From positions 1 to 12,441 of the forward strand of contig CAZXMB010000089.1 of the NCBI GenBank assembly GCA_964641715.1: a DNA stretch of 12,441 nucleotides, in the 5' to 3' direction. The position numbers were made by a program, and so were the translations under genes. The notes under the pieces were generated by a model that was not told where the DNA came from, ran no database searches, and saw only the letters and a list, made by a program, of their open reading frames with translations. Shown piece by piece: positions 1 to 7,772 of the stretch. This DNA comes from CAZXMB01 sp964641715 (lineage in GTDB: Bacteria > Desulfobacterota > BSN033 > UBA1163). Each line of letters starts with the position of its first letter. Within the stretch, counting starts at the first letter, position 1.

Positions 1-110
1 CGGTCATTTGGATTTGTTTCGAAATTCGATATTCGGATTTCGAATTTAAACTTGGTTGGGTTCATGGATAAAAATCTGGTCACTGGAGAGAGACGTAAAG
101 AGAGACTGGA
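1..110. repeat. Left arm of a long inverted repeat (livM leader and first codons)
   Basis: Read on the plus strand, this stretch matches the reverse complement of 11212-11322. By direct base comparison there is one single-base indel (a C missing between positions 55 and 56) and one substitution (position 86). It covers the AT-rich livM1 leader with ttcgaa-like dyads and the first 15-16 codons of livM1. Identity falls sharply after about position 110. Because the match starts at base 1, the repeat probably continues to the left of the window. Confidence 0.9.
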
Positions 111-1089
111 TCGGGGCATCAAAGTCCGAACCGAAGGGATCTATGCCGTCTCTTCTTTGCAGGAGGTTATCTACCTTTTCCTCCCGAGACTGATTTTAAT
201 CGCCGGACTCCTTCTCCTCCCAATTCTTATCACCTCCCTTTATTGGAAGCGGGTTGTCTCCATTGCGGCGATCTATGCCCTGCTCGCCCTCGGGTTTGAT
301 TTCTTAGCCCATTTCGTCGGGCTGGTCTCCCTGGGAGGAGCTTTTTTCATCGGAGTGGGTGGATATACGGCAGCCCTGCTCAATACATCTTTAGGACTGC
401 CCGTTACCTTAACCCTCCCCTTGGCCACGGTCGGTGGAGCACTTATCTGCACTCTTCTTCTTCTGCCCGCCCTCCCCCTTCGGGGGGTCTACTTTGCTAT
501 TGTGACCCTGATGTACCCTCTGGCTCTGATGAGAATCATTGAGGCATTAAATATTTTCGGTGGGACGGATGGCATCCTCGGGGTGGCCGGTTTTCCCAAC
601 AGATGGGTTGAGCAATATCTCATTATCCTTATCGTCATCTTCGCCCTCTTCGGCCTGAGGAGATTGGTGAACGAAGACATTGGCCTTGTCTTTCGGGGAG
701 TCAAGGATAATGATCAGGCGGTGAGGGCTTCGGGATTAAGCATCACCCTCTACAAGGCCATTGCCGTGTTCATTGCATCAGGACTGGGTTCTCTTGGAGG
801 AGCCTATCTTTCCCATATCTATATGTGGTCAGGAATATCCCAGTTCGCTCTTGATTTCTCCGTGATCCCGATTGCCGCCACCGTGATCGGCGGAGGGGGG
901 ACATTAGTCGGTCCTTTACTGGGCTGTTTCTTTCTGGTTCCCATCTCGGAATGGCTGAGGGAGTTTGGAACGCTGAGAATTGTATTCTATTCCCTGATCC
1001 TGATGGCCTTCATTATGTTCCGAAGTGAGGGGATTATGGTCTATGCCCAGCGAAAGTACCATCAATTCGAAAGATGGGTGAAGGTATGA
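64..1089 (+). CDS. livM: Branched-chain amino acid-type ABC transporter permease, LivM family (copy 1)
   Basis: Inner-membrane permease subunit of a Liv/HAAT ABC importer, which would pair with a LivH-type subunit to form the translocation path. The 341-residue product has a charged cytoplasmic N-terminus (about residues 1-35) and then many hydrophobic helices. Family-typical segments include LVSLGGAFFIGVGGYTAAL near residues 90-110 and a GGGGTLVGPLLG loop near residue 280, which fits the usual cytoplasmic coupling region. ATG 64 is preferred over TTG 52. The paralogue at 10233-11258 starts at the same MDKNLVT and is also 341 residues, and a one-base indel between the copies lies between the two possible starts, so the upstream stretch is not conserved in frame. 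No clear Shine-Dalgarno is visible. The gene overlaps livG1 by four bases. The matching livH is presumably off the left edge. The substrate may be an organic acid rather than an amino acid, given the adjacent ligases. Confidence 0.93.
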   Translation: MDKNLVTGERRKERLDRGIKVRTEGIYAVSSLQEVIYLFLPRLILIAGLLLLPILITSLYWKRVVSIAAIYALLALGFDFLAHFVGLVSLGGAFFIGVGGYTAALLNTSLGLPVTLTLPLATVGGALICTLLLLPALPLRGVYFAIVTLMYPLALMRIIEALNIFGGTDGILGVAGFPNRWVEQYLIILIVIFALFGLRRLVNEDIGLVFRGVKDNDQAVRASGLSITLYKAIAVFIASGLGSLGGAYLSHIYMWSGISQFALDFSVIPIAATVIGGGGTLVGPLLGCFFLVPISEWLREFGTLRIVFYSLILMAFIMFRSEGIMVYAQRKYHQFERWVKV

Positions 1090-1874
1090 GTGAAGAACCA
1101 ATCCTTCAGGCGATCAGCGTATCCAAATCCTTTGGCGGCGTCCAGGCGCTAACCCAGGTCAATTTCAGTGTAAAAGAAGGCGACATCTTCGGAATCATTG
1201 GCCCCAATGGCTCCGGGAAGACGACCCTGATTAATTGCATTACCGGTTTCATCAAGATGGATTCCGGGAAGGTTTTTTATCGGGGCAAAGAGATCACTAA
1301 CCAGGCACCCAATCAGATTGCCAATCTCGGAATCACACGTACCTTTCAGATTATGAGGCCCTACTACAGTCTTCCCGCTTACAAGAACCTCATCATTCCC
1401 CTTTTCTCCCCGAGGGCCAGGCGAAAAGGCGGTTGGCGGGGAGGGGGAAAACTCGGGGACCGTGGCACGGTGAGTATTGACATCCTGGAAGAAATCGGGT
1501 TTGAGAGGGACTCTTTTGTCCCCTATAAACTGGCTTCGAGCCTTCCCACCGGCTATTTGAAACGCCTTGAATTGGCGAGATGCCTTGCCCTGAGACCTGA
1601 CATCATCCTCTGTGATGAGGTCTTCTCAGGGCTCAGCATGAGCGAGATCGCCAGCATGGTTCCCCTCATTGAGAAGTTACAGATGGATGGAATTACGCTG
1701 GTAATGATCGAGCATCGTCTGAGGGAACTCTTCCGTGTGGCCAATCGGGTCATGGTCTTGAACTTCGGAGAAAAATTGACGGAGGGGATTCCGGAAGAAG
1801 TGATGGCCAATGAGAAGGTCAAAGAAGCCTATCTCGGATCGGAGAAGTTACTCGATTATACATTTGAAGCCTAA
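1086..1874 (+). CDS. livG: ABC transporter ATP-binding protein, LivG family (copy 1)
   Basis: Cytoplasmic ATPase that would drive the LivH/LivM channel together with LivF. With the start at 1086 (262 residues), Walker A is GPNGSGKT (39-46), the Q-loop glutamine follows TRTF (Q88), the signature is the degenerate LPTGY (153-157) in place of LSGGQ, Walker B is IILCDE (173-178) and the switch histidine is H210 in IEHRL. DEV in place of DEP after Walker B, and LPxG signatures, also occur in other LivG-type proteins, so the domain is probably active. An Arg/Gly-rich stretch at residues 110-126 is longer than in copy 2. ATG 1086 overlaps the livM1 stop as ATGA and gives an N-terminus close to that of copy 2. 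ATG 1074 is an in-frame alternative that adds four residues. Translational coupling to livM1 is likely. Confidence 0.93.
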   Translation: MSEEPILQAISVSKSFGGVQALTQVNFSVKEGDIFGIIGPNGSGKTTLINCITGFIKMDSGKVFYRGKEITNQAPNQIANLGITRTFQIMRPYYSLPAYKNLIIPLFSPRARRKGGWRGGGKLGDRGTVSIDILEEIGFERDSFVPYKLASSLPTGYLKRLELARCLALRPDIILCDEVFSGLSMSEIASMVPLIEKLQMDGITLVMIEHRLRELFRVANRVMVLNFGEKLTEGIPEEVMANEKVKEAYLGSEKLLDYTFEA

Positions 1875-1882
1875 TGAAAAAT

Positions 1883-1974
1883 AGGGTTCAGGGGTTCATG
1901 GATTCAAGGGGTCGAGTGATTTTTAATATAAAACTTAAGACTTGAACCCTTGAACCCTCGAATCCTGAAACCCT
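1883..1974. repeat. Imperfect long hairpin in the livG1 to ligase 1 spacer
   Basis: Arms 1883-1916 and 1941-1974 are imperfect reverse complements built from repeated ggttca/tgaacc units, separated by an AT-rich loop of 24 bases. It lies between the livG1 stop and the ligase 1 start. There is no T-run after the second arm on the plus strand, so it is not a canonical intrinsic terminator. It could be an intergenic repeat, an mRNA processing or stabilising hairpin, or an attenuator. Confidence 0.7.
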
Positions 1975-2013
1975 TCTCTATGGAATTCCTTTTGGGAATG
2001 GAAAACCTTGCTC

Positions 2014-3675
2014 ATGAATAGAGTAAAAAACAACACGATGGAGGCTGAACTCACATTCACCCAGTTTGAAAGGATGTGCGAAAAGTATCCGGATCGGCCG
2101 GCCATCATCTATCTGGGGGAAAAATTCACCTATCATAGACTGCATGACCTCATTGAACGGTTCGCCACCGCTCTGAGTCGATTGGGGGTCCGCAAAGGGG
2201 ACAAGGTGATGCTCTACCTCACCAACTCCGTCCAATGGGTCATCTCCTTCTTCGGAATTCAAAAGATTGGAGGGGTGGTTGTCCCCGTCGCTCCGATCTA
2301 CACCTCTTTTGAAATTGAATATATGCTCAATGACTCCGGTGCGGAAACGATCATCTGCCTCGACACCAATTTTGGTTATGTCAGGGAGATATTCTCAAAG
2401 ACCCCCTTGAAAAGGATTATCGTAACCAATCTGGTGGACCTACTTCCTTTCTGGAAACGCATGGTCGGTTTCCTTTTTGATAAGATCCCCAATGGAACGG
2501 TCAAGAAGGGGGAAAATGTCCACTTTTTCAGGGAATTGATCAAACAGGCGCCTGAGAAACTGAATGTGGAGATTGATCCCTGGAAAGACCTCTCCTATAT
2601 CCTCTATACCGGGGGGACAACGGGTTTCCCTAAAGGGGTACCCGGTAATCATGTGGGCATGACTTCCTATGTCAGGGATGTGATGGAGGATGTGGCCGGA
2701 GGATATATTGAGGAGGGAAACGATATCTATATTGCCATCAATCCTCTTTTTCACATCATGGCTCTGGGATTCTTTACGGCGATCGGTCTTAATTTTGGCA
2801 ACACCACGATCATCATGCCGGTTCCCCAGGTGGATGCCATTTTACGGGCTATTGAAAAATATCGGGCGAGTTGGGTGCTGGGAGTTCCTGCTCTCTATCG
2901 GATGATCCTTGAGAATGACCGTTTAGACCAATATGATCTGAGCTCTCTTCGTTATTGCTATTGTGGAGGAGATGTCCTCCCCATTGAGGTCTTTAAGAGA
3001 TGGAAGGAATATCTCGGGATTTCCATCTATCAGGTCTACGGGTCCACGGAAGCAGGTCATGTCACTTACAGCCGGCTGGGTCAAGAACCGCAACTCAGTT
3101 CCATCGGACACCCTCTAAAAACCAGACAGTGTAAAGTCGTTGATCCTGATACCCTGGAGCCGGTCCCTCCCGGTGAGACGGGTGAGCTCCTGGTCACCTC
3201 GGACTATACTGTAAAACATTACTGGAACAAACCTGAGGAAACCCGGCGCTCCTATGTTGAACTCGAGGGTAAAATCTATTATCGGATGGGAGATTTTGTC
3301 AGACAGGGCGAAACGGGAGACATCTATTATGTCGAGAGATCGGCAGATATCATCAAATATAAAGCCTATCGTGTTTCTGCCTCAGAGATTGAGGCTGTGC
3401 TCCAGGATCATCCTACCGTCATCGGAGCCTGTGTCGTAGGCGTTCCGGATCCCAAAGTAGGGGAACGCATCAAAGCCATTGTGGTCCTCAAGGAAGATGC
3501 GAGGGGAGTGGATGCCTCGGAATTGATCAAATGGTGCAGGGAGAGGCTTGCCCCTTATAAAATTCCGCAATATATCGAATTTCGCGACATGCTCCCCAAA
3601 TCCAAAGTCGGAAAACTTCTGAGACGTGAAATCCGGGACGAGGAGCGAAGAAAAACCACAAAAGAGAAGAGATAA
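2014..3675 (+). CDS. AMP-forming acyl-CoA ligase (ANL superfamily), copy 1
   Basis: Cytoplasmic enzyme that would activate a carboxylic acid with ATP to an acyl-adenylate and then transfer it to CoA. From ATG 2014 it has 553 residues, the usual size for FadD-like or aryl-CoA ligases. Visible motifs are the phosphate-binding loop YTGGTTGFPKG (198-208), the adenine-binding motif YGSTEAG (342-348), the hinge region GDF followed by DIIKYKAYRVSASEIE, and C-terminal PKSKVGKLLRRE with the expected catalytic lysine near 534. No signal peptide or membrane segment is seen. TTG 2008 and ATG 2038 are alternative starts. None has a strong ribosome-binding site, and homology to copy 2 starts only after all three. 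It follows livG1 by about 139 bases and its stop codon directly abuts that of convergent livF1. Context suggests that it activates the acid imported by the transporter. Chain length or ring preference cannot be read from sequence. Confidence 0.93.
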   Translation: MNRVKNNTMEAELTFTQFERMCEKYPDRPAIIYLGEKFTYHRLHDLIERFATALSRLGVRKGDKVMLYLTNSVQWVISFFGIQKIGGVVVPVAPIYTSFEIEYMLNDSGAETIICLDTNFGYVREIFSKTPLKRIIVTNLVDLLPFWKRMVGFLFDKIPNGTVKKGENVHFFRELIKQAPEKLNVEIDPWKDLSYILYTGGTTGFPKGVPGNHVGMTSYVRDVMEDVAGGYIEEGNDIYIAINPLFHIMALGFFTAIGLNFGNTTIIMPVPQVDAILRAIEKYRASWVLGVPALYRMILENDRLDQYDLSSLRYCYCGGDVLPIEVFKRWKEYLGISIYQVYGSTEAGHVTYSRLGQEPQLSSIGHPLKTRQCKVVDPDTLEPVPPGETGELLVTSDYTVKHYWNKPEETRRSYVELEGKIYYRMGDFVRQGETGDIYYVERSADIIKYKAYRVSASEIEAVLQDHPTVIGACVVGVPDPKVGERIKAIVVLKEDARGVDASELIKWCRERLAPYKIPQYIEFRDMLPKSKVGKLLRREIRDEERRKTTKEKR

Positions 3676-4422
3676 TTACAACCCAAAATAAGCGGACTTC
3701 ACATCGGGGTTTTCCAGCAGTTCCTTCGAACTTCCTTCTAAAACGGCTCCACCGTTCTCAAGAATATACCCGTGATCGATGATCGGTAAAATGGGACGGG
3801 CATACTGTTCCGAAATGAGGATCGTGATCCCCGTCTGGAGATTAATATCATGGATGGATCGGGCAAGCATGGCCTCCATCAGAGGGCTCAGCCCCAGTAA
3901 AGGCTCATCAAGCAGGAGTAATTTCGGTTGCGCCATCAATGCCCTTCCGATGGCTAACATCTGTTGCTCTCCTCCGCTGAGAAATCCCCCTTCCCTCTTT
4001 TTCAGTTTTTTCAGGGCCGGGAAGATGGTAAAGACATAGTCGAGTGTCTTTTTGGACTGGGCTTTGTTTGCCAGGTAGCCACCGATCTTAAGGTTTTCCA
4101 GAGTACTGCTCTCCGCAAAGATTCTTCGTCTCTCGGGGCAGAGGATAATCCCTTTTTTGGCCCTTTCACTTGGCTTCATATAAGTAATATCCATTCCCTC
4201 AAAAGTAATATGGCCAAGGACGGTAATCCTCTCCCCTCCCTTCATCTCTTCTTTCTTCTTCACGTCAAGTATGATCCCTGAGATGGTATACATCAGCGTA
4301 GACTTGCCTGCGCTATTGGCACCGAAGATGCCTGTCACCTTCCCCCCTTGGCACCGGATATTGATATTATTGATCGCCAGCGCATTCTCGTAAAAGACCA
4401 TGAGGTTTTGTATCTCCAGCAT
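3676..4422 (-). CDS. livF: ABC transporter ATP-binding protein, LivF family (copy 1)
   Basis: Second ATPase subunit of the Liv-type importer, cytoplasmic, 248 residues. Motifs: Walker A GANSAGKS (34-41), signature LSGGE (148-152), Walker B LLLLDE (168-173), D-loop LGLS, and a glutamine (Q206 in SEQY) where most ABC ATPases have the switch histidine, as is normal for LivF (EQN in the classical protein). Between Walker A and the CPERRRIF segment there is an extra stretch of about 14 residues (within 52-68, rich in K, E and G) compared with classical LivF. The same stretch is present in copy 2. The start is ATG 4422 with AGGAGA seven bases upstream. It is inverted relative to livM1/livG1, convergent with ligase 1 (TAA against TTA with no base between) and divergent from the binding-protein gene. 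Confidence 0.93.
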   Translation of the reverse strand: MLEIQNLMVFYENALAINNINIRCQGGKVTGIFGANSAGKSTLMYTISGIILDVKKKEEMKGGERITVLGHITFEGMDITYMKPSERAKKGIILCPERRRIFAESSTLENLKIGGYLANKAQSKKTLDYVFTIFPALKKLKKREGGFLSGGEQQMLAIGRALMAQPKLLLLDEPLLGLSPLMEAMLARSIHDINLQTGITILISEQYARPILPIIDHGYILENGGAVLEGSSKELLENPDVKSAYFGL

Positions 4423-4458
4423 TCTACAATCTCCTGTCTATCTCTTCGAACGGATAGA

Positions 4459-4488
4459 TTCATATCATATGACGCAATGACAAGTCAA
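4459..4488 (-). promoter_or_regulatory. Possible sigma-70 promoter for livF1
   Basis: On the minus strand a TTGACT box (4483-4488) is followed after 18 bases by TATGAA (4459-4464). The fit is fair for -35 and weak for -10. It lies 37 bases upstream of the livF1 start, whose AGGAGA ribosome-binding site is at 4430-4435. It is tentative and rests only on box similarity and position in a divergent spacer. The 9-bp direct repeat GTCAAACTT (4484-4492 and 4509-4517) overlaps and follows this -35 box, and could be an operator pair. Confidence 0.35.
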
Positions 4489-4526
4489 ACTTTAATGTCC
4501 CATGGACGGTCAAACTTCAAACCATA

Positions 4527-4555
4527 TTGACATTGCCTAAATCATTCTATATTAT
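4527..4555 (+). promoter_or_regulatory. Near-consensus sigma-70 promoter of the substrate-binding protein gene
   Basis: A perfect TTGACA (4527-4532), a 17-base spacer and TATTAT (4550-4555) predict transcription starting near 4562 and a leader of roughly 58 bases. This is one of the two best promoters in the window and fits strong expression of the binding protein, which usually must exceed the membrane parts. The GTCAAACTT direct repeat (4484-4492, 4509-4517) lies just upstream and could be a regulator site, although no regulator gene is present. Confidence 0.75.
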
Positions 4556-4605
4556 CTCCACTACCCGCAAAACCTAATCAAGCCAAATTCATAAATATTA
4601 AAGGA

Positions 4606-4611
4606 AGGAGG
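4606..4611 (+). promoter_or_regulatory. Strong ribosome-binding site of the substrate-binding protein gene
   Basis: AGGAGG, part of a longer GGAAGGAGG, ends eight bases before ATG 4620. This is near-ideal spacing and fixes the start codon. Confidence 0.85.
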
Positions 4612-4619
4612 TCAAAACC

Positions 4620-5900
4620 ATGAAGAAGAGGAGTTTCTTATTTTTATTGGGTTTCTTGATGTGTGGCTTGTTGAGCAATCCAGGTGATGTCGTGTCACAA
4701 ACAGCCGAGCCCATTGTGATCGGAGCTCCCATCCCGAGGGCCTCCACGTATGGCCAGAATGGGGAGAGGTCAATGATCCTGGCAATGGAACAGATCAATG
4801 CCGCCGGTGGAATTAAATTAGGTTCGGTGAAAAGACCCATCAGGCTCGAAATCGTAGATACCCGGGATGAAGAGCCGGGGGTCCCCACAAGCGAGGTTCT
4901 TTTAGCATTCGAAAAGCTGATTTTGGATAAGAAGGTCAAGATCCTTGCGGGCGGGCCAACCATGTCAGAATGCTGTCTCGCTGCCCTGGATCTCTTTCCA
5001 AAATATAAGGTGATGAGCATCGTGAACATCGGTTGCTGGACTCCTGGTTGGCATGCAAAGACAGGAAAGAATATTGCCAATTATAAATACTCTTTCAGGC
5101 TAAGCGGGAATGTGGCCTATTGGATGCCAAAGGTCTATTCTTTATTGAAAAATTTAAAAGAAAAATATGGTTTCAATAAGATGTATATCACCATCGCCGA
5201 AGCCGCTCACTGTAAGGCAGCTGCTGCCGTGATTGAAAAGATGGCGGTTCCAGACGGCTGGACTATTGCCGGCAAAGATATCCACCCTCTTGCAACCACA
5301 GACTTTTCAATGATGCTCCGCGATGTCAGAAAATCCGGGGCACAGGTCCTCTTTATTTGGGATCATACGCCGGAGGCACTCTCCATGATTAATCAGTGGC
5401 AGGATATGAAAGTACCCGCCGCTCCAATCGGGTTTGTAGGCCCGACAGAAGATCCTGTGATGTGGAAGCAGACGGGCGGGAAAGTGGCTTACCTCGTTGA
5501 GTTTGCCGGTGAAGGGGGAACGCTTCCCGGCCAGAAGATAACCCCACTGACAGAGCCTTACTTTAACGCCTTTAAGAAAAGATGGGGAGATGAACCCCGT
5601 GGAACTGGCAATGTCCCAAGCTATACGGTTCTTTATCTGCTCAAAGATGCAATCGAGCGGACTGGCTCATTGGATGTGGATACCCTTGTCACTGCCATCG
5701 AACAAACAGATATGGTCACAGCAGGTGGGAGATTGAAATTCGATAAGACAAACCACCAGGCCGTCTATGGAAACAACCCAAAGGAGATGTTATTAGGACA
5801 ACTTCTGCAGTGGCAGGACGGAAAGAGGGTCTGCATCTGGCCTAAGGAAATTGCCAGCGGGGAGTATAAGCTTCCGCCCTGGGTGAAATCTGTAAAATAG
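4620..5900 (+). CDS. Periplasmic substrate-binding protein of a Liv-type ABC importer (type I fold, Peripla_BP_6-like)
   Basis: Secreted ligand receptor that would deliver substrate to the LivH/LivM channel. It has 426 residues, slightly longer than classical LivJ/LivK. The N-terminus is a typical Sec signal: KKR at 2-4, a hydrophobic core to about residue 18, and a likely cut near VVS at 24-26. C15 is not in a good lipobox (FLMC), so a soluble periplasmic form is more likely than a lipoprotein. The mature start EPIVIGAPIPRASTYGQNG and the helix ILAMEQINAAGG are family hallmarks of the first lobe. The protein ends with the tail LPPWVKSVK. Several cysteines are present (CC near 118, C near 139, C near 195 and near 409). 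It has its own strong promoter and ribosome-binding site and is the only binding protein in the window, so it may serve both permease sets. Ligand unknown; the ligase context favours an organic acid. Confidence 0.92.
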   Translation: MKKRSFLFLLGFLMCGLLSNPGDVVSQTAEPIVIGAPIPRASTYGQNGERSMILAMEQINAAGGIKLGSVKRPIRLEIVDTRDEEPGVPTSEVLLAFEKLILDKKVKILAGGPTMSECCLAALDLFPKYKVMSIVNIGCWTPGWHAKTGKNIANYKYSFRLSGNVAYWMPKVYSLLKNLKEKYGFNKMYITIAEAAHCKAAAAVIEKMAVPDGWTIAGKDIHPLATTDFSMMLRDVRKSGAQVLFIWDHTPEALSMINQWQDMKVPAAPIGFVGPTEDPVMWKQTGGKVAYLVEFAGEGGTLPGQKITPLTEPYFNAFKKRWGDEPRGTGNVPSYTVLYLLKDAIERTGSLDVDTLVTAIEQTDMVTAGGRLKFDKTNHQAVYGNNPKEMLLGQLLQWQDGKRVCIWPKEIASGEYKLPPWVKSVK

Positions 5901-5936
5901 AGTCTTTGAAAAACGGTCTTCAGGTTAAGGTTACGA

Positions 5937-6014
5937 TGCCAGTTTGATGAAAGGTCAATGGGTTAGGGCTAATCATTTAAAACCTATCACCCTGACCTAT
6001 AGACGAAACCGGCA
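5937..6014. repeat. Imperfect long hairpin in the binding protein to ligase 2 spacer
   Basis: Arms 5937-5967 and 5983-6014 are imperfect reverse complements (matching blocks include TGCC-GTTT, AGGTCA and TAGG) around a 15-base loop. It sits about 64 bases before the ligase 2 start, in the same relative place as the hairpin before ligase 1, although the two sequences are not obviously the same repeat. There is no T-run after it, so it is not a clear terminator. It might separate a strongly expressed upstream gene from a weaker downstream one. Confidence 0.55.
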
Positions 6015-6065
6015 CCCTTGCCCTGGCCCTAATCCAGAGACTTTATCTTCTAAGCAATCCCGTCT

Positions 6066-6072
6066 AAAGGAG
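6066..6072 (+). promoter_or_regulatory. Ribosome-binding site that sets the GTG start of ligase 2
   Basis: AAAGGAG ends five bases before GTG 6078. No in-frame ATG lies nearby, so this site supports the GTG start and the N-terminal sequence MTFDELIYG. Confidence 0.75.
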
Positions 6073-6077
6073 AGTGT

Positions 6078-7772
6078 GTGACCTTTGATGAATTAATCTA
6101 TGGCCAGGTGGGCCAATATGAAAAGACAATTTACGATGAGCCGGTCTTTGCGGCAATTGAACGCATATGTGAGAAATATCCGGATCGGCCCGCCATCATC
6201 TACCTGGGAAAGACATGGTCTTATGCTGAATTGAATGAACTCATCGACCGATTTGCCAGGGCATTATACACCTTGGGGGTAAGCCATGGTGATCGGGTCA
6301 TGCTCTACATTCCTAACTCCCCTCAATTTATCGCCGGGTTCTTTGGGATAATGAAGATCGGTGCTACCCCTGTGCCTGTCTCTCCGATTTATACCCCTTT
6401 CGAAATCGAATATCTGATCAATGATGCTAATGCCATCTACATCCTCTGTCAGGATACCAATTTTGGTTATGTGAAGGAGGTCTTTCCAAATACCTGCCTG
6501 AGAGGGATCATCGTCACCAATTATGCAGATCTCCTCCCCTTGTGGAAACGGGCAGTAGGGGCTATCTTTGACAAAATCCCCCACGGCGTCGTCGAAAAAG
6601 ATAAAAATGTCCATTTCTTTAAAGACCTCATTAAAGAATCCTCGCCTGATCCTCCGAAAGTGGAAATCAATCCAAGGGCAGATCTCAGCCGTTTGCTCTA
6701 TACCGGCGGGACCACCGGCTTTCCGAAAGGTGTTCCGACCAACCATACGGCAGTGGTCAGTTTCGTCAGCGAGGTCCGCCAGATCAGCGAGGGGTTTGTG
6801 GGTGAGGGAGGGGAAGATCGATTTATCATGATCAACCCGCTCTTTCATGAAATGGCCCAGGGCATGACCATGGCCTGGGGGCTGACAAAGGGCAATCCAT
6901 TGATGTTGATGCCCATCCCTGATGTGGATGCTATTTTAGATACCATCCAAAGGTATAAAGTCACCTTGTTTTTAGGTGTCCCCACGCTTTACCGAATGAT
7001 CCTCGAACATGACCGGGTCGATATGTACGACTGCTCCTCATTGAGACTCTGTTTATGCGGTGCGGATAAACTCCCGCCCGAGGTCAACGAAAGGTGGAAG
7101 AAGAAATTTGGAAAACCGATCTTCCAGTGCTATGGAGCAACAGAGGTTGGTTTCACCACCACCTCTCCATTCAATAAGGACCCCCACCCCGAATCGATTG
7201 GAATTCCGTTGCCATCCCGGGAGGTCCTGATCGTCGATCCGGACACATTAGAACCGGTCCCGATCAATGAGGTCGGAGAGGTTCTGGTTCGCTGCGAATA
7301 TACCTTCAAACATTACTGGAACAAACCCGAAGAGACGGCCCGATCCTTTGTCAAGGTGAATGGGAGGACTTTTTACCGGATGGGCGATTTTGCTCGTCGG
7401 GGTGAGGATGGCCAGCTCTATTTCGTCGACCGAGGTGCAGACATCATTAAATATAAAGGGTACCGGGTCTCTGCTTCTGAGATTGAAGCCGCTCTGCAGG
7501 ATCATTCTGCGGTGATTGCGGCCTGTGTTGTAGGGGTGCCTGATGCGAAGACCGGAGAGCGCATCAAAGCCATTGTCGTCTTAAAAGAGGATGCCAGAGG
7601 GGTCAGCTCCCTCGATCTGCTCAATTGGTGCCGTGAAAGGCTTGCCCCCTATAAGGTCCCGAGATATATCGAATTTCGGGACATGCTTCCCAAATCAAAA
7701 GTGGGTAAGCTCCTGCGCCGGGAAATCCGTGATGAAGAACGCAGGAAGGCCCAAAAAAAGACAGAGAAGTGA
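6078..7772 (+). CDS. AMP-forming acyl-CoA ligase (ANL superfamily), copy 2
   Basis: Same reaction class as copy 1: ATP-dependent adenylation of a carboxylic acid and thioesterification with CoA, in the cytoplasm. It has 564 residues from GTG 6078, with motifs YTGGTTGFPKG (208-218), YGATEVG (352-358), a GDF hinge followed by DIIKYKGYRVSASEIE, and PKSKVGKLLRRE with the catalytic lysine near 544. It is collinear with copy 1 from ICEKYPDRPAIIYLG onward and very similar by eye. The N-terminus is about ten residues longer and differs. Differences between copies near the acyl pocket (for example NPLFHEMAQGM here against NPLFHIMALGF in copy 1) suggest related but distinct substrates. It follows the binding-protein gene by 177 bases and may be co-transcribed with it. 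Its stop codon overlaps the start of the truncated ORF6N reading frame. Confidence 0.93.
   Translation: MTFDELIYGQVGQYEKTIYDEPVFAAIERICEKYPDRPAIIYLGKTWSYAELNELIDRFARALYTLGVSHGDRVMLYIPNSPQFIAGFFGIMKIGATPVPVSPIYTPFEIEYLINDANAIYILCQDTNFGYVKEVFPNTCLRGIIVTNYADLLPLWKRAVGAIFDKIPHGVVEKDKNVHFFKDLIKESSPDPPKVEINPRADLSRLLYTGGTTGFPKGVPTNHTAVVSFVSEVRQISEGFVGEGGEDRFIMINPLFHEMAQGMTMAWGLTKGNPLMLMPIPDVDAILDTIQRYKVTLFLGVPTLYRMILEHDRVDMYDCSSLRLCLCGADKLPPEVNERWKKKFGKPIFQCYGATEVGFTTTSPFNKDPHPESIGIPLPSREVLIVDPDTLEPVPINEVGEVLVRCEYTFKHYWNKPEETARSFVKVNGRTFYRMGDFARRGEDGQLYFVDRGADIIKYKGYRVSASEIEAALQDHSAVIAACVVGVPDAKTGERIKAIVVLKEDARGVSSLDLLNWCRERLAPYKVPRYIEFRDMLPKSKVGKLLRREIRDEERRKAQKKTEK

Noticed and set aside
52..63. 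TTG 52 as the livM1 start
   Set aside because: The livM2 copy has a one-base indel just upstream of the shared ATG, so the four extra codons are not conserved. ATG 64 matches the paralogue start.
4656..4667. Lipoprotein signal at C15 of the binding protein
   Set aside because: The residues before C15 (FLM) do not fit a lipobox, which normally needs a small residue at -1. An ordinary Sec signal cut near residue 26 fits better.
4598..5080. 160-codon minus-strand reading frame opposite the binding-protein start
   Set aside because: It is antisense to a well-supported signal peptide and first lobe, and it covers the binding-protein ribosome-binding site. No homology is recognised.
6264..6848. 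194-codon minus-strand reading frame inside ligase 2
   Set aside because: It lies wholly opposite a clear acyl-CoA ligase with all motifs intact, and its product has no recognisable domain. It is an antisense shadow.
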